Below, one piece after another: positions 1-7,928 of a stretch of 35,866 nt of DNA (the stretch's first letter is position 1; each line of letters starts with the position of its first letter). The notes below the pieces were generated by a model. It searched no databases and was not told the origin of the DNA. It saw only the letters and a program-made list of their open reading frames with translations. This stretch comes from Myxococcales bacterium (lineage in GTDB: Bacteria; Myxococcota_A; Polyangia; Fen-1088). A program made the translations under genes and the position numbers. The stretch is taken from positions 3,444 through 39,309 of the forward strand of contig PMKP01000461.1 in assembly GCA_003157775.1 (NCBI GenBank), given 5' to 3'.

Positions 1-1104
1 GTCTGGGTCCTGCCCGCCTATTTCATTTTCAGGCACGCCCCCGCCAACGAATGGACCCTGTCCCTGGCTGGCCTGATCGATCCGGTGCTGGTCCTCTTCT
101 TCTTCTTCATGGTGGGGCGCGCGTTTGGCCTGCGGGTGATGCTCTATGTGGCGGTGTTGTGGGGGGCCAGCGACTTCTACAACTTCGGCTCGAATTTGAT
201 GGGCTCGACCCTACGCCAGGATTGGCTGGTGGCCCTGGGGCTGGGGGTGTGTGCCATCAAGCTGCGCTGGCCCTTCCTGGGCGGCGTACTCATCGCCTAT
301 GGTGGACTCATCCGCGCGTTTCCCGCCATGGCGGCGTTTTTCCTGGTGGTGCCGATGGCCTGGTTCGTGGTCGACTATTGGCGGGCGCACCGGCGCATCC
401 CCAAGTTTGCGGAGCTCCGTGCGGCCGAGCGACCGGCTCTGCGCGCTTTCACCGGCGCAGCGGTTTGCGTGATCGCATCACTTGTCATCACGTCGGCCCT
501 GTTTGGCGCGCGAGATTCCTGGGGCAAGTGGTATCAAAAAATCGAGATCCACGCGACTGGACCCAGTTCGAACAACGTTGGCCTGCGCAATGTCCTGGCC
601 TTCGATCCTGAGTTTTCGTCCAAAGGCATCGCGCAGAGGCACGCCCCGGACAATTGGGAGCTAATGCAGCGCACGACCTTCGCCGCCCGCCGCCCACTGT
701 TCTATCTGATCAACCTCATCGTGACGGCCTTGGTTCTGATTGCGTGCCGGGGACGCAGCTTGGAACAGGCATCCCTTCTTGGTCTCATGCTCATTCCGTT
801 CTATTTCTATCCGTCCAACTACTATTGCCATTACGTATTCCTGTTACCGCTGGCCGTCGCGGTTTCGGGCCCGGAGGCTGAACGCAATCGCAGCTTCGCA
901 GTGGTCTTCATTGTGCTGGCGCTCATGGCGGTGGGCCAGTACTTCACCCTGGCCGAGGGGTGGACCGATTCGCGCTATACCTACCAAAGCTTCTTTCTGC
1001 TGAGTGGCTTCGCGATCATCATGGTCGAATTGGCGCGTGAGTCCCTGCGGCTCGCGCCCCTGTGGGGCAGCTCTGGGGGTGAGCCAGCCAAGTCCGACGG
1101 CTAG
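1..1104 (+). CDS. Polytopic membrane protein, GT87/DUF2029-like (5' truncated)
   Basis: The frame is open from base 1 to the TAG at 1102-1104, so the true start lies upstream of the window. The visible 367 residues hold about eight or nine hydrophobic segments separated by short Arg-rich loops, for example the segment around LVLFFFFMVGRAFGL and the one around LFYLINLIVTALVLIAC. The overall look, including a loop with RAFPAMAAFFLVVP, resembles GT87/DUF2029-type polyprenol-linked mannosyltransferases, which are inner-membrane enzymes using lipid-linked sugars. The Asp-containing N-terminal loop that would carry the catalytic residue is not in the window, so the activity is not shown. It ends 129 bases before the pectate lyase start and is probably not part of the degradative locus. 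Membrane location is confident; the family is tentative. Confidence 0.6.
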   Translation, partial: VWVLPAYFIFRHAPANEWTLSLAGLIDPVLVLFFFFMVGRAFGLRVMLYVAVLWGASDFYNFGSNLMGSTLRQDWLVALGLGVCAIKLRWPFLGGVLIAYGGLIRAFPAMAAFFLVVPMAWFVVDYWRAHRRIPKFAELRAAERPALRAFTGAAVCVIASLVITSALFGARDSWGKWYQKIEIHATGPSSNNVGLRNVLAFDPEFSSKGIAQRHAPDNWELMQRTTFAARRPLFYLINLIVTALVLIACRGRSLEQASLLGLMLIPFYFYPSNYYCHYVFLLPLAVAVSGPEAERNRSFAVVFIVLALMAVGQYFTLAEGWTDSRYTYQSFFLLSGFAIIMVELARESLRLAPLWGSSGGEPAKSDG

Positions 1105-1121
1105 CACCGCCGGTGAACGAC

Positions 1122-1131
1122 TGTGATTTGT
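1122..1131 (+). promoter_or_regulatory. Partial copy of the TGYGATTT upstream box
   Basis: TGTGATTTGT matches the first ten bases of the box at 14209-14228, but the following ARACCC half is not preserved. It lies 112 bases before the pectate lyase start, further than in the three better copies (85-91 bases). It may be a decayed or chance copy. Confidence 0.25.
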
Positions 1132-1233
1132 GGCGCAGACGGACGGCGGCGCTGCCTGCCATCTGACCAAAACCGCTCTGGATCTGGCGAACGAGTGGAG
1201 CGAAACTATAGCGATATGCGGAAAGGTGGCACC

Positions 1234-3072
1234 ATGAGAAATCGCCAAATCCTGTTGGGCATCATAATCCTGAGCACGGCCCTTGTTGGCGCGTGCTCGA
1301 ACGACAGCACTGGAACTCAGGCCAGTGGAGGCACGGGAGGCAGCAGTTCAGTGGCGTCAGGCACTGGAGGCGAACAGGGAACAGGCGGCGGTTCCGGTTT
1401 GGGTGGCGCGACCGCAGGGCGATTGAGCAGCGGTGGTGCGGTGACAACCGGCGGTGCGATAACCACGGGAGCTGTGACCAGCGCCGGCGGGACGATGGGC
1501 GGCAACACGCCTACTGGCGGCTCGATCAGCAATGGCGGAGTGACGGGCACAGGTGGCACGACCCGCACGGGCGGAGCAGCCGGCAGCGGTGCCGGCGGAG
1601 CGACCGGCGGCACGACTGGCATGGGCGGCGCGGCCGGCGGCATCACCGCTACGGGCGGAGCGGCCGGCGGGAAGGGCGGAGCAACGGGTGGCGCGATCGG
1701 CGGCTCAGGCGGAGCGACAGGCGGTAGGGGCGGAACCACCAGCTCAGGTGGCAGCACGGGATCGGGAGGCGTAACGGCGCGGGGCGGGTCCTCGGGTTCC
1801 GGGGGCAGCGCTGGCCAATCCGGTTCAGGTGGTTCGATCCCGTCCGGCCCGGCCGTGGCATTTCCCGGCGCATACGGCTTCGGGAAGAAGGCGACTGGCG
1901 GGCGGGGCTACACCGTCTATCACGTCACCAGTTTGGACGACAGCGGCACGGGAACCTTCCGCGACGCTGTCAGCGCGGACAACCGCATCGTGGTCTTCGA
2001 CGTCGGCGGGTACGTCAATCTGCAAACCGCCGTGTCGGTCAAGAGCAACCTGACCATCGCGGGCCAGACCGCGCCCGGCGACGGCATCGGCTTCATGGCA
2101 AAAGAGGTTTCGTTTGACGCCTCTACGAACGTGATCGTGCGCTACGTGCGCTTCCGCCAGGGCATGCTCGATACTGGCACCGCCGGGGCCAAGAAGAGCG
2201 GGATCAACCTGCTCGATGGCAGCAACCTGATCTTCGACCATGTCTCGATCGAGTTCGCCCAGTACGACAGCATCGACGCGGTGGGGGCGACCAACATCAC
2301 CGTGCAGAACTCCATCATTGCGGACCCGACCGGGCAACAGTTCGGGGCGCACACCGAGATGACCGGGGGATTCTTCACCTGGTACGGTAACTTGTGGGCC
2401 AACGCCCATGGTCGGCAGCCCTTGGCCAAGTCCAACACCCAGTATGTCAACAATGTGGTCTACAACTACGGGTACGCCTATTGTGCCGGGGACACCAGCG
2501 GCGTCTTCTGGCACGACATCATCAACAACTACTTCATCGCAGGCCCGTCCACGACTAGCGCGGGAGACGACTATTACCAGATGAACAGCGGGCAAACCGT
2601 CTACGTCAAGGGGAATCTCCTAGACAGCGACAAGGACGGCACACTCAACGGCACGGATGCAGGTTCTCCGGGCGGCACGACCAAAGCGAACGCGGCGAAC
2701 TCCACGGATACCGCGAGCATGCCGACCACCAGCGCGGCGGACACGTACACCGCCGTGCTGGCTGGCGCGGGCCCCTCCCTGCACCGCGATCAGGTCGATT
2801 CTCTGGTGGTCGCCGACGTGAAATCGCTGGGGAAATCCGGCCAACTGTGGACGGACCAAACCGCAACGGGCCTCACCAACAGCGGCTATGGGACCTTGGC
2901 AGGCGGGACCGCGCCCGTTGACACCGACAAGGACGGCATGCCCGATGCCTGGGAAACCAAGTACGGCCTGAATCCCAACGACCCCTCCGACGCCATCGGC
3001 GACTTCGACAAGACCGGCTACACCAACATCGAGAAGTACATCAACGGGATCGTGGACGGGCTGTACCCATAG
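1234..3072 (+). CDS. PL1-like pectate lyase lipoprotein with Gly-rich linker
   Basis: Predicted surface or periplasmic lyase cutting polygalacturonate by beta-elimination. The ATG at 1234 is chosen because GAAAGG (1221-1226) sits 7 bases upstream and the protein then begins with a lipoprotein signal ending in LVGAC (Cys21). Residues about 29-206 are a Gly/Thr/Ser linker. The catalytic part starts near residue 208 with AFPGAYGFGKKATGGRG, the typical opening of bacterial PL1-family lyases, followed by TSLDDSGTGTFRDAV and right-handed beta-helix rungs (VIVRYVRFRQG, NLIFDHVSIEF, VNNVVYNYG). From Asp563 a DTDKDGMPDAWE calcium-binding (thrombospondin type 3-like) tail follows, as often seen in these enzymes. 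612 residues. The segment after FDHVSIEF lacks the SW-S-DE pattern common in the family, so exact substrate is open. An alternative ATG at 1216 would add six residues and has no better ribosome site. Confidence 0.85.
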   Translation: MRNRQILLGIIILSTALVGACSNDSTGTQASGGTGGSSSVASGTGGEQGTGGGSGLGGATAGRLSSGGAVTTGGAITTGAVTSAGGTMGGNTPTGGSISNGGVTGTGGTTRTGGAAGSGAGGATGGTTGMGGAAGGITATGGAAGGKGGATGGAIGGSGGATGGRGGTTSSGGSTGSGGVTARGGSSGSGGSAGQSGSGGSIPSGPAVAFPGAYGFGKKATGGRGYTVYHVTSLDDSGTGTFRDAVSADNRIVVFDVGGYVNLQTAVSVKSNLTIAGQTAPGDGIGFMAKEVSFDASTNVIVRYVRFRQGMLDTGTAGAKKSGINLLDGSNLIFDHVSIEFAQYDSIDAVGATNITVQNSIIADPTGQQFGAHTEMTGGFFTWYGNLWANAHGRQPLAKSNTQYVNNVVYNYGYAYCAGDTSGVFWHDIINNYFIAGPSTTSAGDDYYQMNSGQTVYVKGNLLDSDKDGTLNGTDAGSPGGTTKANAANSTDTASMPTTSAADTYTAVLAGAGPSLHRDQVDSLVVADVKSLGKSGQLWTDQTATGLTNSGYGTLAGGTAPVDTDKDGMPDAWETKYGLNPNDPSDAIGDFDKTGYTNIEKYINGIVDGLYP

Positions 3073-3185
3073 ATCGGAAGAGGTCCGACAAAGGGCAGCA
3101 TCCCGCTAGACTGATTGGCGACTTGCCGACTCGGCGCAACGGCATGGGCAACCATGTGCTTGCGTGGGACTTTCGGCGATCTCCA

Positions 3186-3222
3186 GACGTTTGCTCAACC
3201 CGTTCGTGCCTTGTCCGGCCCC
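3186..3222 (+). promoter_or_regulatory. Degenerate copy of the conserved upstream box
   Basis: AACCCGTT at 3197-3204 is followed by GTCCGGCCCC at 3213-3222. In the better copy at 4961-4997 the CCC-to-GTCC distance is also 14 bases. The 5' half of the box is weak here: 13 of 20 positions match the 4961 copy. It lies upstream of the GH43-like gene. Confidence 0.3.
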
Positions 3223-3238
3223 TTCTCCTGTGAGAACC

Positions 3239-4846
3239 ATGCGAAGAGCACGCGCGATGCAATTGAGAAGGATCCTTGGCCTTGCCATCTCCACTGCCGT
3301 GATGCTTGGCGGCAGTCAGCGCGCAACCGCGACGACGTACATCTTCGCGACTTTCAAGGGCGACGACGCTGCTGGCATGAAGCTGTCCATCTACACGTCA
3401 ACCGACTCGATCAACTTCACCCTCCTGTCCGACACGGGGTTCGGCGGCAACACCAACTACATCCGCGATCCCAGCATCATGAAGTACACTGACGGCAAGT
3501 ATTACGTCGCCTACACCGATCCAACGACCGCAAGTTGCTGTAATCCCGAGGATCACTTCGGCATCGCCGTGAGCTCTGACCTGATCCACTGGACCGACCT
3601 GACGACCGTGAAGGCAGGCGTGCCAAGCGTCTCCCGCACCTGGGCTCCGGAATGGTTTGTCGAGGGCGACGGCACGATCAGGATCATTGCCAATATCGAC
3701 ACTGGCAGCGAGCTCCCAGATTTTCAGCCGTATGCCTTCACTGCCCAAGACAGCACGTTGACATCCTGGAGTGGGCCGACAGCGCTTGGTATCGGCGCGG
3801 ACTATATCGATACCTACGTGGCCAAGCTGGGTTCCACCTATCATGCCTTTATCAAGAGTGAGACCACTCGCTATCTGGAACACGCCACCGCCCCGAACCT
3901 GATCGGCCCGTGGACGTTCGTGGGTAAGAACGACTGGGCGGGATGGGGGTCCGGAATGGAAGGACCGGCTATTGTCCAGTTAGATGACGGCACGTACAGA
4001 ATGTATGTGGACCCGCAGGCCGGAGGAGTGCCTTGCCAGACCATGACGAGCTCCGATCTGAACACCTGGTCCGCGAGAGCCAGCATACCGGGAGCTGCGG
4101 GATCGGTCATTCGGCATGGCACTGTCATACGAGACGAGGCGGGGCTCGGGTCCAATGGATACTTTACCGCCGCGGGCGGCGCGACGGGAACTGGGGGCGC
4201 CACAGGCGCAGGGGGGGCAGGTGGCGCGGGCGGCTCCACGGCCAAGGGTGGCTCTACCGCTAGCGGGGGTGTGAACGCCAGGGGTGGCTCCACCAGCACC
4301 GGGGGCACGACTGCGCTCGGCGACGCCGCCAGTCCGGGCGACGCGACCGGGATCGGAGACGCGACAGGCACGGGCGGCGCTAGCGGTGGTGCCGCTGGTG
4401 GAGTTGGGGGAAGTGTACCCAGCACGGGCGGACGCGGCGGATCGGTGACTGGCGGTGCGACGGGCAGCGGCGGCGCAGGTAACATAGACGCGGGCGTCGG
4501 CGCCGGGGGATCCATCGGCGCCGGAGGTACGACTGTTGGCGGCGGTGCCACAGCGCCGGATGCGAGAGTCACGACCGGTGGTGTTTCCGGAACCGGTGGC
4601 GCTGGCTCGGTCGGGACCGGAGGTTCGGGTGGCCCGTCTGCGGGAGCCGGAGGCAGCACCGACGCCACTGGTGGGATGACCGAAGCGGGAAGCGCGCCGG
4701 ACGCGGGAGCCTTCGTCGCCACGAATTCGTCGGGGTGTAGCTGCGCGCTCGACGGCGGGCCATCAACGCCGGCATCAGTGTCGGGGTGGCTGCTGTTCGG
4801 TGTGTTCGCGTTGGTAATGAACGCCCGTCGGCGCAAGCGCCGATAG
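3239..4846 (+). CDS. GH43-like secreted glycosidase with C-terminal MYXO-CTERM-type anchor
   Basis: Probable arabinan- or galactan-side-chain hydrolase. From ATG 3239 the protein has a Sec signal (ILGLAISTAVMLGG) with cleavage near ATA-TTYIF. ATG 3257 (GAAGAG 8 bases upstream) is an equally good start. Residues about 30-305 read as a five-bladed GH43 propeller: IRDPSIMKYTDGKYYVAY with candidate base Asp77, YIDTYVAK with candidate pKa-modulating Asp191, and GMEGPAIV with candidate acid Glu241. This order matches the usual GH43 triad. Residues about 311-490 form the Gly-rich linker. The end is SSGCSCAL, a hydrophobic stretch (GWLLFGVFALVM) and RRRKRR, the myxobacterial C-terminal sorting pattern. 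The last 145 residues are nearly the same as those of the GH29 gene at 17013-19304 although the catalytic domains are unrelated. 535 residues. Confidence 0.8.
   Translation: MRRARAMQLRRILGLAISTAVMLGGSQRATATTYIFATFKGDDAAGMKLSIYTSTDSINFTLLSDTGFGGNTNYIRDPSIMKYTDGKYYVAYTDPTTASCCNPEDHFGIAVSSDLIHWTDLTTVKAGVPSVSRTWAPEWFVEGDGTIRIIANIDTGSELPDFQPYAFTAQDSTLTSWSGPTALGIGADYIDTYVAKLGSTYHAFIKSETTRYLEHATAPNLIGPWTFVGKNDWAGWGSGMEGPAIVQLDDGTYRMYVDPQAGGVPCQTMTSSDLNTWSARASIPGAAGSVIRHGTVIRDEAGLGSNGYFTAAGGATGTGGATGAGGAGGAGGSTAKGGSTASGGVNARGGSTSTGGTTALGDAASPGDATGIGDATGTGGASGGAAGGVGGSVPSTGGRGGSVTGGATGSGGAGNIDAGVGAGGSIGAGGTTVGGGATAPDARVTTGGVSGTGGAGSVGTGGSGGPSAGAGGSTDATGGMTEAGSAPDAGAFVATNSSGCSCALDGGPSTPASVSGWLLFGVFALVMNARRRKRR
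4409..4846 (+). repeat. C-terminal anchor cassette, copy 1 (pairs with 18804-19240)
   Basis: This DNA codes for the distal Gly-rich linker and the SGCSCAL anchor of the GH43-like protein. It aligns with 18804-19240 in the GH29 gene: shared peptides include DAGVGAGGS, PDARVTTGG, PDAGA and SGCSCAL, and the DNA block GACGCGGGNGTCGGCGCCGG is kept. From block start to the shared ACGCCCGTCG is 412 bases here and 409 there, so the two copies are almost colinear. Confidence 0.75.
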
Positions 4847-4960
4847 CACTGCGTGCCTCGCAGGTGCCGCGGCGCAGCCGCGTCAAGAATAGATGCTGTG
4901 TGCCGAGTGGTGAGGCCCGCTTCCCAGGTTGGGCGGTGGCGAGCCATTTCGGTCAGGCGC

Positions 4961-4997
4961 TGCGATTTCTAAACCCGTTTCCGTGTGGTCCTGCCCC
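4961..4997 (+). promoter_or_regulatory. Conserved upstream box, copy A
   Basis: TGCGATTTCTAAACCCGTTT at 4961-4980 followed by GGTCCTGCCCC at 4987-4997. The same pair of blocks with the same 26-base offset is found at 19281-19317, and the first block again at 14209-14228. All three lie 85-91 bases before the start of a lipoprotein glycosidase. It could be a promoter, an operator, or simply retained homology of a duplicated block. Confidence 0.55.
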
Positions 4998-5041
4998 CTG
5001 TAGTGCGGCGCGGGAGCAATTCCCAAAGCAATGGCCATCAT

Positions 5042-5046
5042 GGAGG
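5042..5046 (+). promoter_or_regulatory. Ribosome binding site GGAGG deciding the GH2 start
   Basis: GGAGG ends 5 bases before ATG 5052. This rejects the in-frame upstream ATGs at 5031 and 5040. The PL11 gene has the same site and spacing (7730-7734). Confidence 0.75.
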
Positions 5047-5240
5047 ATACGATGCGAACCAGAACCCGGAAAGTGCCCCAGGCTCTAGCAAGAGGCTCCT
5101 TGTCTCTGCTCCTTGCCGGCGCCGTCACCATGTTTCAGGGCTGCAGCTCCAGCACGGGCCCCCAGCAGGCCACTGGAGGGTCAGGTTCAGGCGCGGCCGT
5201 GCAAACCGGCGGGGCCGCTAGCGGTGGCTCGACCGCTGCA
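5042..5240 (+). repeat. N-terminal lipoprotein cassette, copy 1 (pairs with 7730-7928)
   Basis: Ribosome site, signal peptide, lipobox and first linker repeats are near-identical in DNA to 7730-7928, for example GAGGCTCCTTGTCTCTGCTC and CCACTGGAGGGTCAGGTTCA in both. The catalytic domains that follow (GH2 here, PL11 there) are unrelated. Confidence 0.75.
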
Positions 5241-7637
5241 TCCGGCGGCAACTCGGCGGGAAGCGGAGGAGGCGCGCCCAGCGGTGGCGTGGTGACCTCA
5301 GGAGGAACCGTTGCATCTGGCGGCGTGACCGCCGGCGGTGGTGTGAAGGGTGGCACGCCCACAACTGGCGGCGCCGCACCCCCCTTGGGCGGAACGGTCA
5401 CAAGCGGCGGTGTCGGTGCCACCGGCGGCGCGACGAGCACCGGCGGCACTGGCAAGACCGGTGGTGCGGGCTCCTCTGGCGGCACGGTCGCCTCTGGCGG
5501 TGTGACGAGCACCGGCGCTACCGGCAAGACCGGCGGCGCGGGCCCCTCTGGCGGCACGGTCGCCTCTGGCGGCGTGACGAGCACCGGCGGTGTCACGTCG
5601 GACGGTGGAACCCTGCCTTCATCGGGTGAGCGGACAAAAATAATGCTGAATCCTAGCTGGACATTCAACAAAGGTGACGTGACCGGCGCGGAAGCGACCG
5701 CCTACGACGACAGCAAGTGGAGTAAAGTAAACCTGCCCCACGTATTCGACACTCCCTACTACTCACTGAAGAAGGGGATCTTTTGGTACATGGGAATCGG
5801 CTGGTACCGCAAGCACTTCAATGTGCAAGCGGATTGGAAGACCTCCAAGAGAATCGTCCTGGAGTTTGAAGCGGCCTTCCAGGTCGCTGACGTCTACGTA
5901 AACGGCACCCTAATGGGAGAACACAAGGGCGGGTTTACTGGCTTCTATTTCGACATAACCGATGCTGTCACCGCGGGCGACAACGTCATCGCCGTCAAGG
6001 TCGACAACACTTGGAACGCTCAAATCGCCCCGCGCGGGGGTGACTGGCTATTCTTGGGCGGTATCCAAAGGGATGTGTTCCTTGTCGTTACCGATCCACT
6101 CCACGTGACGTGGTACGGCACTTTTGTCACCACGCCCACGGCCACGGCGACCTCGGCAACGGTCGAGGTCAAGACGGAAATAAAGAATGAAAACGCGGCG
6201 GCCGCGAACTGCAAGGTGACAACAACCATCGTCGACGCAACCAATGCCGTGGTGGCGACCATGGAAAGCACCCAATCGATAGATGCCGGGGCAATCTATG
6301 AGTTTGACCAAACCAGTGCGGCCATCGCCAATCCGCACCTATGGTCTCCCGAAACACCGTATATGTATACGGTGAATACAACCGTGTCGAATGGAAGCAG
6401 CGTGGTGGACAACTACCAAAGTCCGCTCGGCATAAGGTCGATCGAGTGGACGGCTGAGCAGGGTTTCTTCCTCAATGGAACGCACTATTTGATCGTTGGC
6501 ATAAATGCGCACGATGATCGCGCCGGCTGGGGTATTGCACAGACCAATGCGGGTTTTCGGAGGGACGTGAAGCTAATGAAGGACGCTGGCTTCAACTTCA
6601 TCAGGGAGTGCCACAACGCCCATGACGTTTCCTGGGATGACGCGGCGGACCAGTTGGGAATGCTTGAATGGCCAGAGAATGATTTCTGGGGAGTGGGCGG
6701 ATTTACTTCCACCGAAGCCCCCGATTGGCGGCAAAGCTCCTATCCCACCAAGAGTGCAGACGAGCAGCCGTTCCAAGACAACTTGAAGCAACAACTGACG
6801 GAGTTCATTCGCGAAAGAAGGAACCACCCAAGCATCATTGTGTGGAGCATGGGAAATGAAACCTTCGATGTGGAGGCCGGAACGCCCATGACCAATTGCA
6901 AGGCGTTCTATAAGGTTCTGGCGGCTCTGGCCGAGACTCTCGATCCCTCAAGGAAGTCCGCGGTGGGCGGCGCTCAACGAGATGGGTTCGATCAACTGGC
7001 CGATGTCGTTGGATATAATGGGGATGGGGCGACCATCGCCGCCTATCAGGACCCGGGGAAGCCCAATTTGATAACCGAGTACTACGACCATGCTGGCGAT
7101 GCGGCCTATCCATGGCGAGCAGGACAAGTCCGATGGGTCGGTTACGGCTACGGCTCGTTTTTGACTGATAACGGTGGGTTGGGCGGTGTGGTTGATTACT
7201 ACAGACTTCCCGGTCCGGAATGGTATCAGTACCGACAGGATCATCTGGGAACTGCATATACGTTGCCGACGAGCGGTACGCCGACGAAGATCGTTTTGAC
7301 CGCGGACAACCTGACCATAGGGAACGACGGCACGGATGATACCGAGCTTTCCGCTCAACTAGCCACTGCTGATGGCACGGCAGTGGATAGCACCGCCCCG
7401 ATAACGCTTACGGTAACCTCGGGCGGCGGGCTATTCCCCACTGGTTCTTCAATGACCTTTGACAATTCCAAGTGTCCGGACACAAGGTGCATCCGATATG
7501 GCATGGCAAAGATGACCATGAGGTCCTATACGCCGGGAACCATTACAGTGACTGCTACTTCTCCGGGATTGACGAGCGCGAGCGTAACCATTACCTGCGT
7601 CGACAAGAGCGGCTCGCCGCCGGCTTTTGGGGGCTAG
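5052..7637 (+). CDS. GH2-family beta-glycosidase lipoprotein (beta-galactosidase-like)
   Basis: Predicted exo-acting beta-galactosidase or related GH2 enzyme on the cell surface, fitting galactan side chains of rhamnogalacturonan I. The signal peptide ends at FQGC (Cys31); Gln before Gly is unusual for a lipobox. The Gly-rich linker covers residues about 40-195. The GH2 sugar-binding and sandwich domains follow (SWTFNKGDV, GIGWYRKHFNV, EFEAAFQVADVYVNGTLMG), then the TIM barrel with FRRDVKLMKDAGFNFIRECH, the acid/base Glu603 in WSMGNE and the candidate nucleophile Glu676 in LITEYYD. The last ~110 residues form an Ig-like invasin/GH2 C-terminal domain (LTVTSGGGLFPTG). 861 residues. It is a paralogue of 14294-16996, but its signal peptide and linker start instead match the PL11 gene downstream. 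Confidence 0.9.
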   Translation: MRTRTRKVPQALARGSLSLLLAGAVTMFQGCSSSTGPQQATGGSGSGAAVQTGGAASGGSTAASGGNSAGSGGGAPSGGVVTSGGTVASGGVTAGGGVKGGTPTTGGAAPPLGGTVTSGGVGATGGATSTGGTGKTGGAGSSGGTVASGGVTSTGATGKTGGAGPSGGTVASGGVTSTGGVTSDGGTLPSSGERTKIMLNPSWTFNKGDVTGAEATAYDDSKWSKVNLPHVFDTPYYSLKKGIFWYMGIGWYRKHFNVQADWKTSKRIVLEFEAAFQVADVYVNGTLMGEHKGGFTGFYFDITDAVTAGDNVIAVKVDNTWNAQIAPRGGDWLFLGGIQRDVFLVVTDPLHVTWYGTFVTTPTATATSATVEVKTEIKNENAAAANCKVTTTIVDATNAVVATMESTQSIDAGAIYEFDQTSAAIANPHLWSPETPYMYTVNTTVSNGSSVVDNYQSPLGIRSIEWTAEQGFFLNGTHYLIVGINAHDDRAGWGIAQTNAGFRRDVKLMKDAGFNFIRECHNAHDVSWDDAADQLGMLEWPENDFWGVGGFTSTEAPDWRQSSYPTKSADEQPFQDNLKQQLTEFIRERRNHPSIIVWSMGNETFDVEAGTPMTNCKAFYKVLAALAETLDPSRKSAVGGAQRDGFDQLADVVGYNGDGATIAAYQDPGKPNLITEYYDHAGDAAYPWRAGQVRWVGYGYGSFLTDNGGLGGVVDYYRLPGPEWYQYRQDHLGTAYTLPTSGTPTKIVLTADNLTIGNDGTDDTELSAQLATADGTAVDSTAPITLTVTSGGGLFPTGSSMTFDNSKCPDTRCIRYGMAKMTMRSYTPGTITVTATSPGLTSASVTITCVDKSGSPPAFGG

Positions 7638-7729
7638 TGGATGTTCCGCGATGGCTCCTGGCCGGGGCCAACTGCTGATGTCCGTATGTGCTACGCATTC
7701 GCCAGAATGCGCAAGACCCAAAACACTGT

Positions 7730-7928
7730 GGAGGATGCGATGCGAACCAGAACTCAGAGAACTATCGAGGCTCTAGCGCGAGGCTCCTTGTCTCTGCTCC
7801 TTGCCGGCACCGTCATTTTGTTTCAGGGCTGCGACTCGACCGGCACGGGCTCCCAGCAGGCCACTGGAGGGTCAGGTTCAGGCGGCGCCGTGCAAACCGG
7901 GGGAGCTGCGAGCGGCGGCTCGATTGCT
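7730..7928 (+). repeat. N-terminal lipoprotein cassette, copy 2
   Basis: Second copy of the block at 5042-5240. GGAGG at 7730-7734 lies 5 bases before ATG 7740, and the encoded signal keeps ALARGSLSLLLAG and FQGC with Cys31 at the same residue number as in the GH2 protein. Confidence 0.75.

Larger units (their letters stand above)
4847..5051. other. Intergenic region between GH43-like and GH2 genes
   Basis: 205 bases without a convincing gene. It carries the conserved upstream box (4961-4997) and the GGAGG ribosome site of the GH2 gene. No strong terminator hairpin with a T-run is visible after the GH43 stop. Confidence 0.6.

Noticed and set aside
3871-4947. Long reverse frame rich in Pro-Pro-Val/Ala
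   Set aside because: It is the complement of the Gly-rich linker of the GH43-like gene. The same Pro-rich shadow appears opposite every linker (1317-1757, 5135-5671, 7823-8245, 10103-10714, 11554-12495, 14452-14898, 18461-19594, 26587-27357, 31354-31938, 33282-33623).
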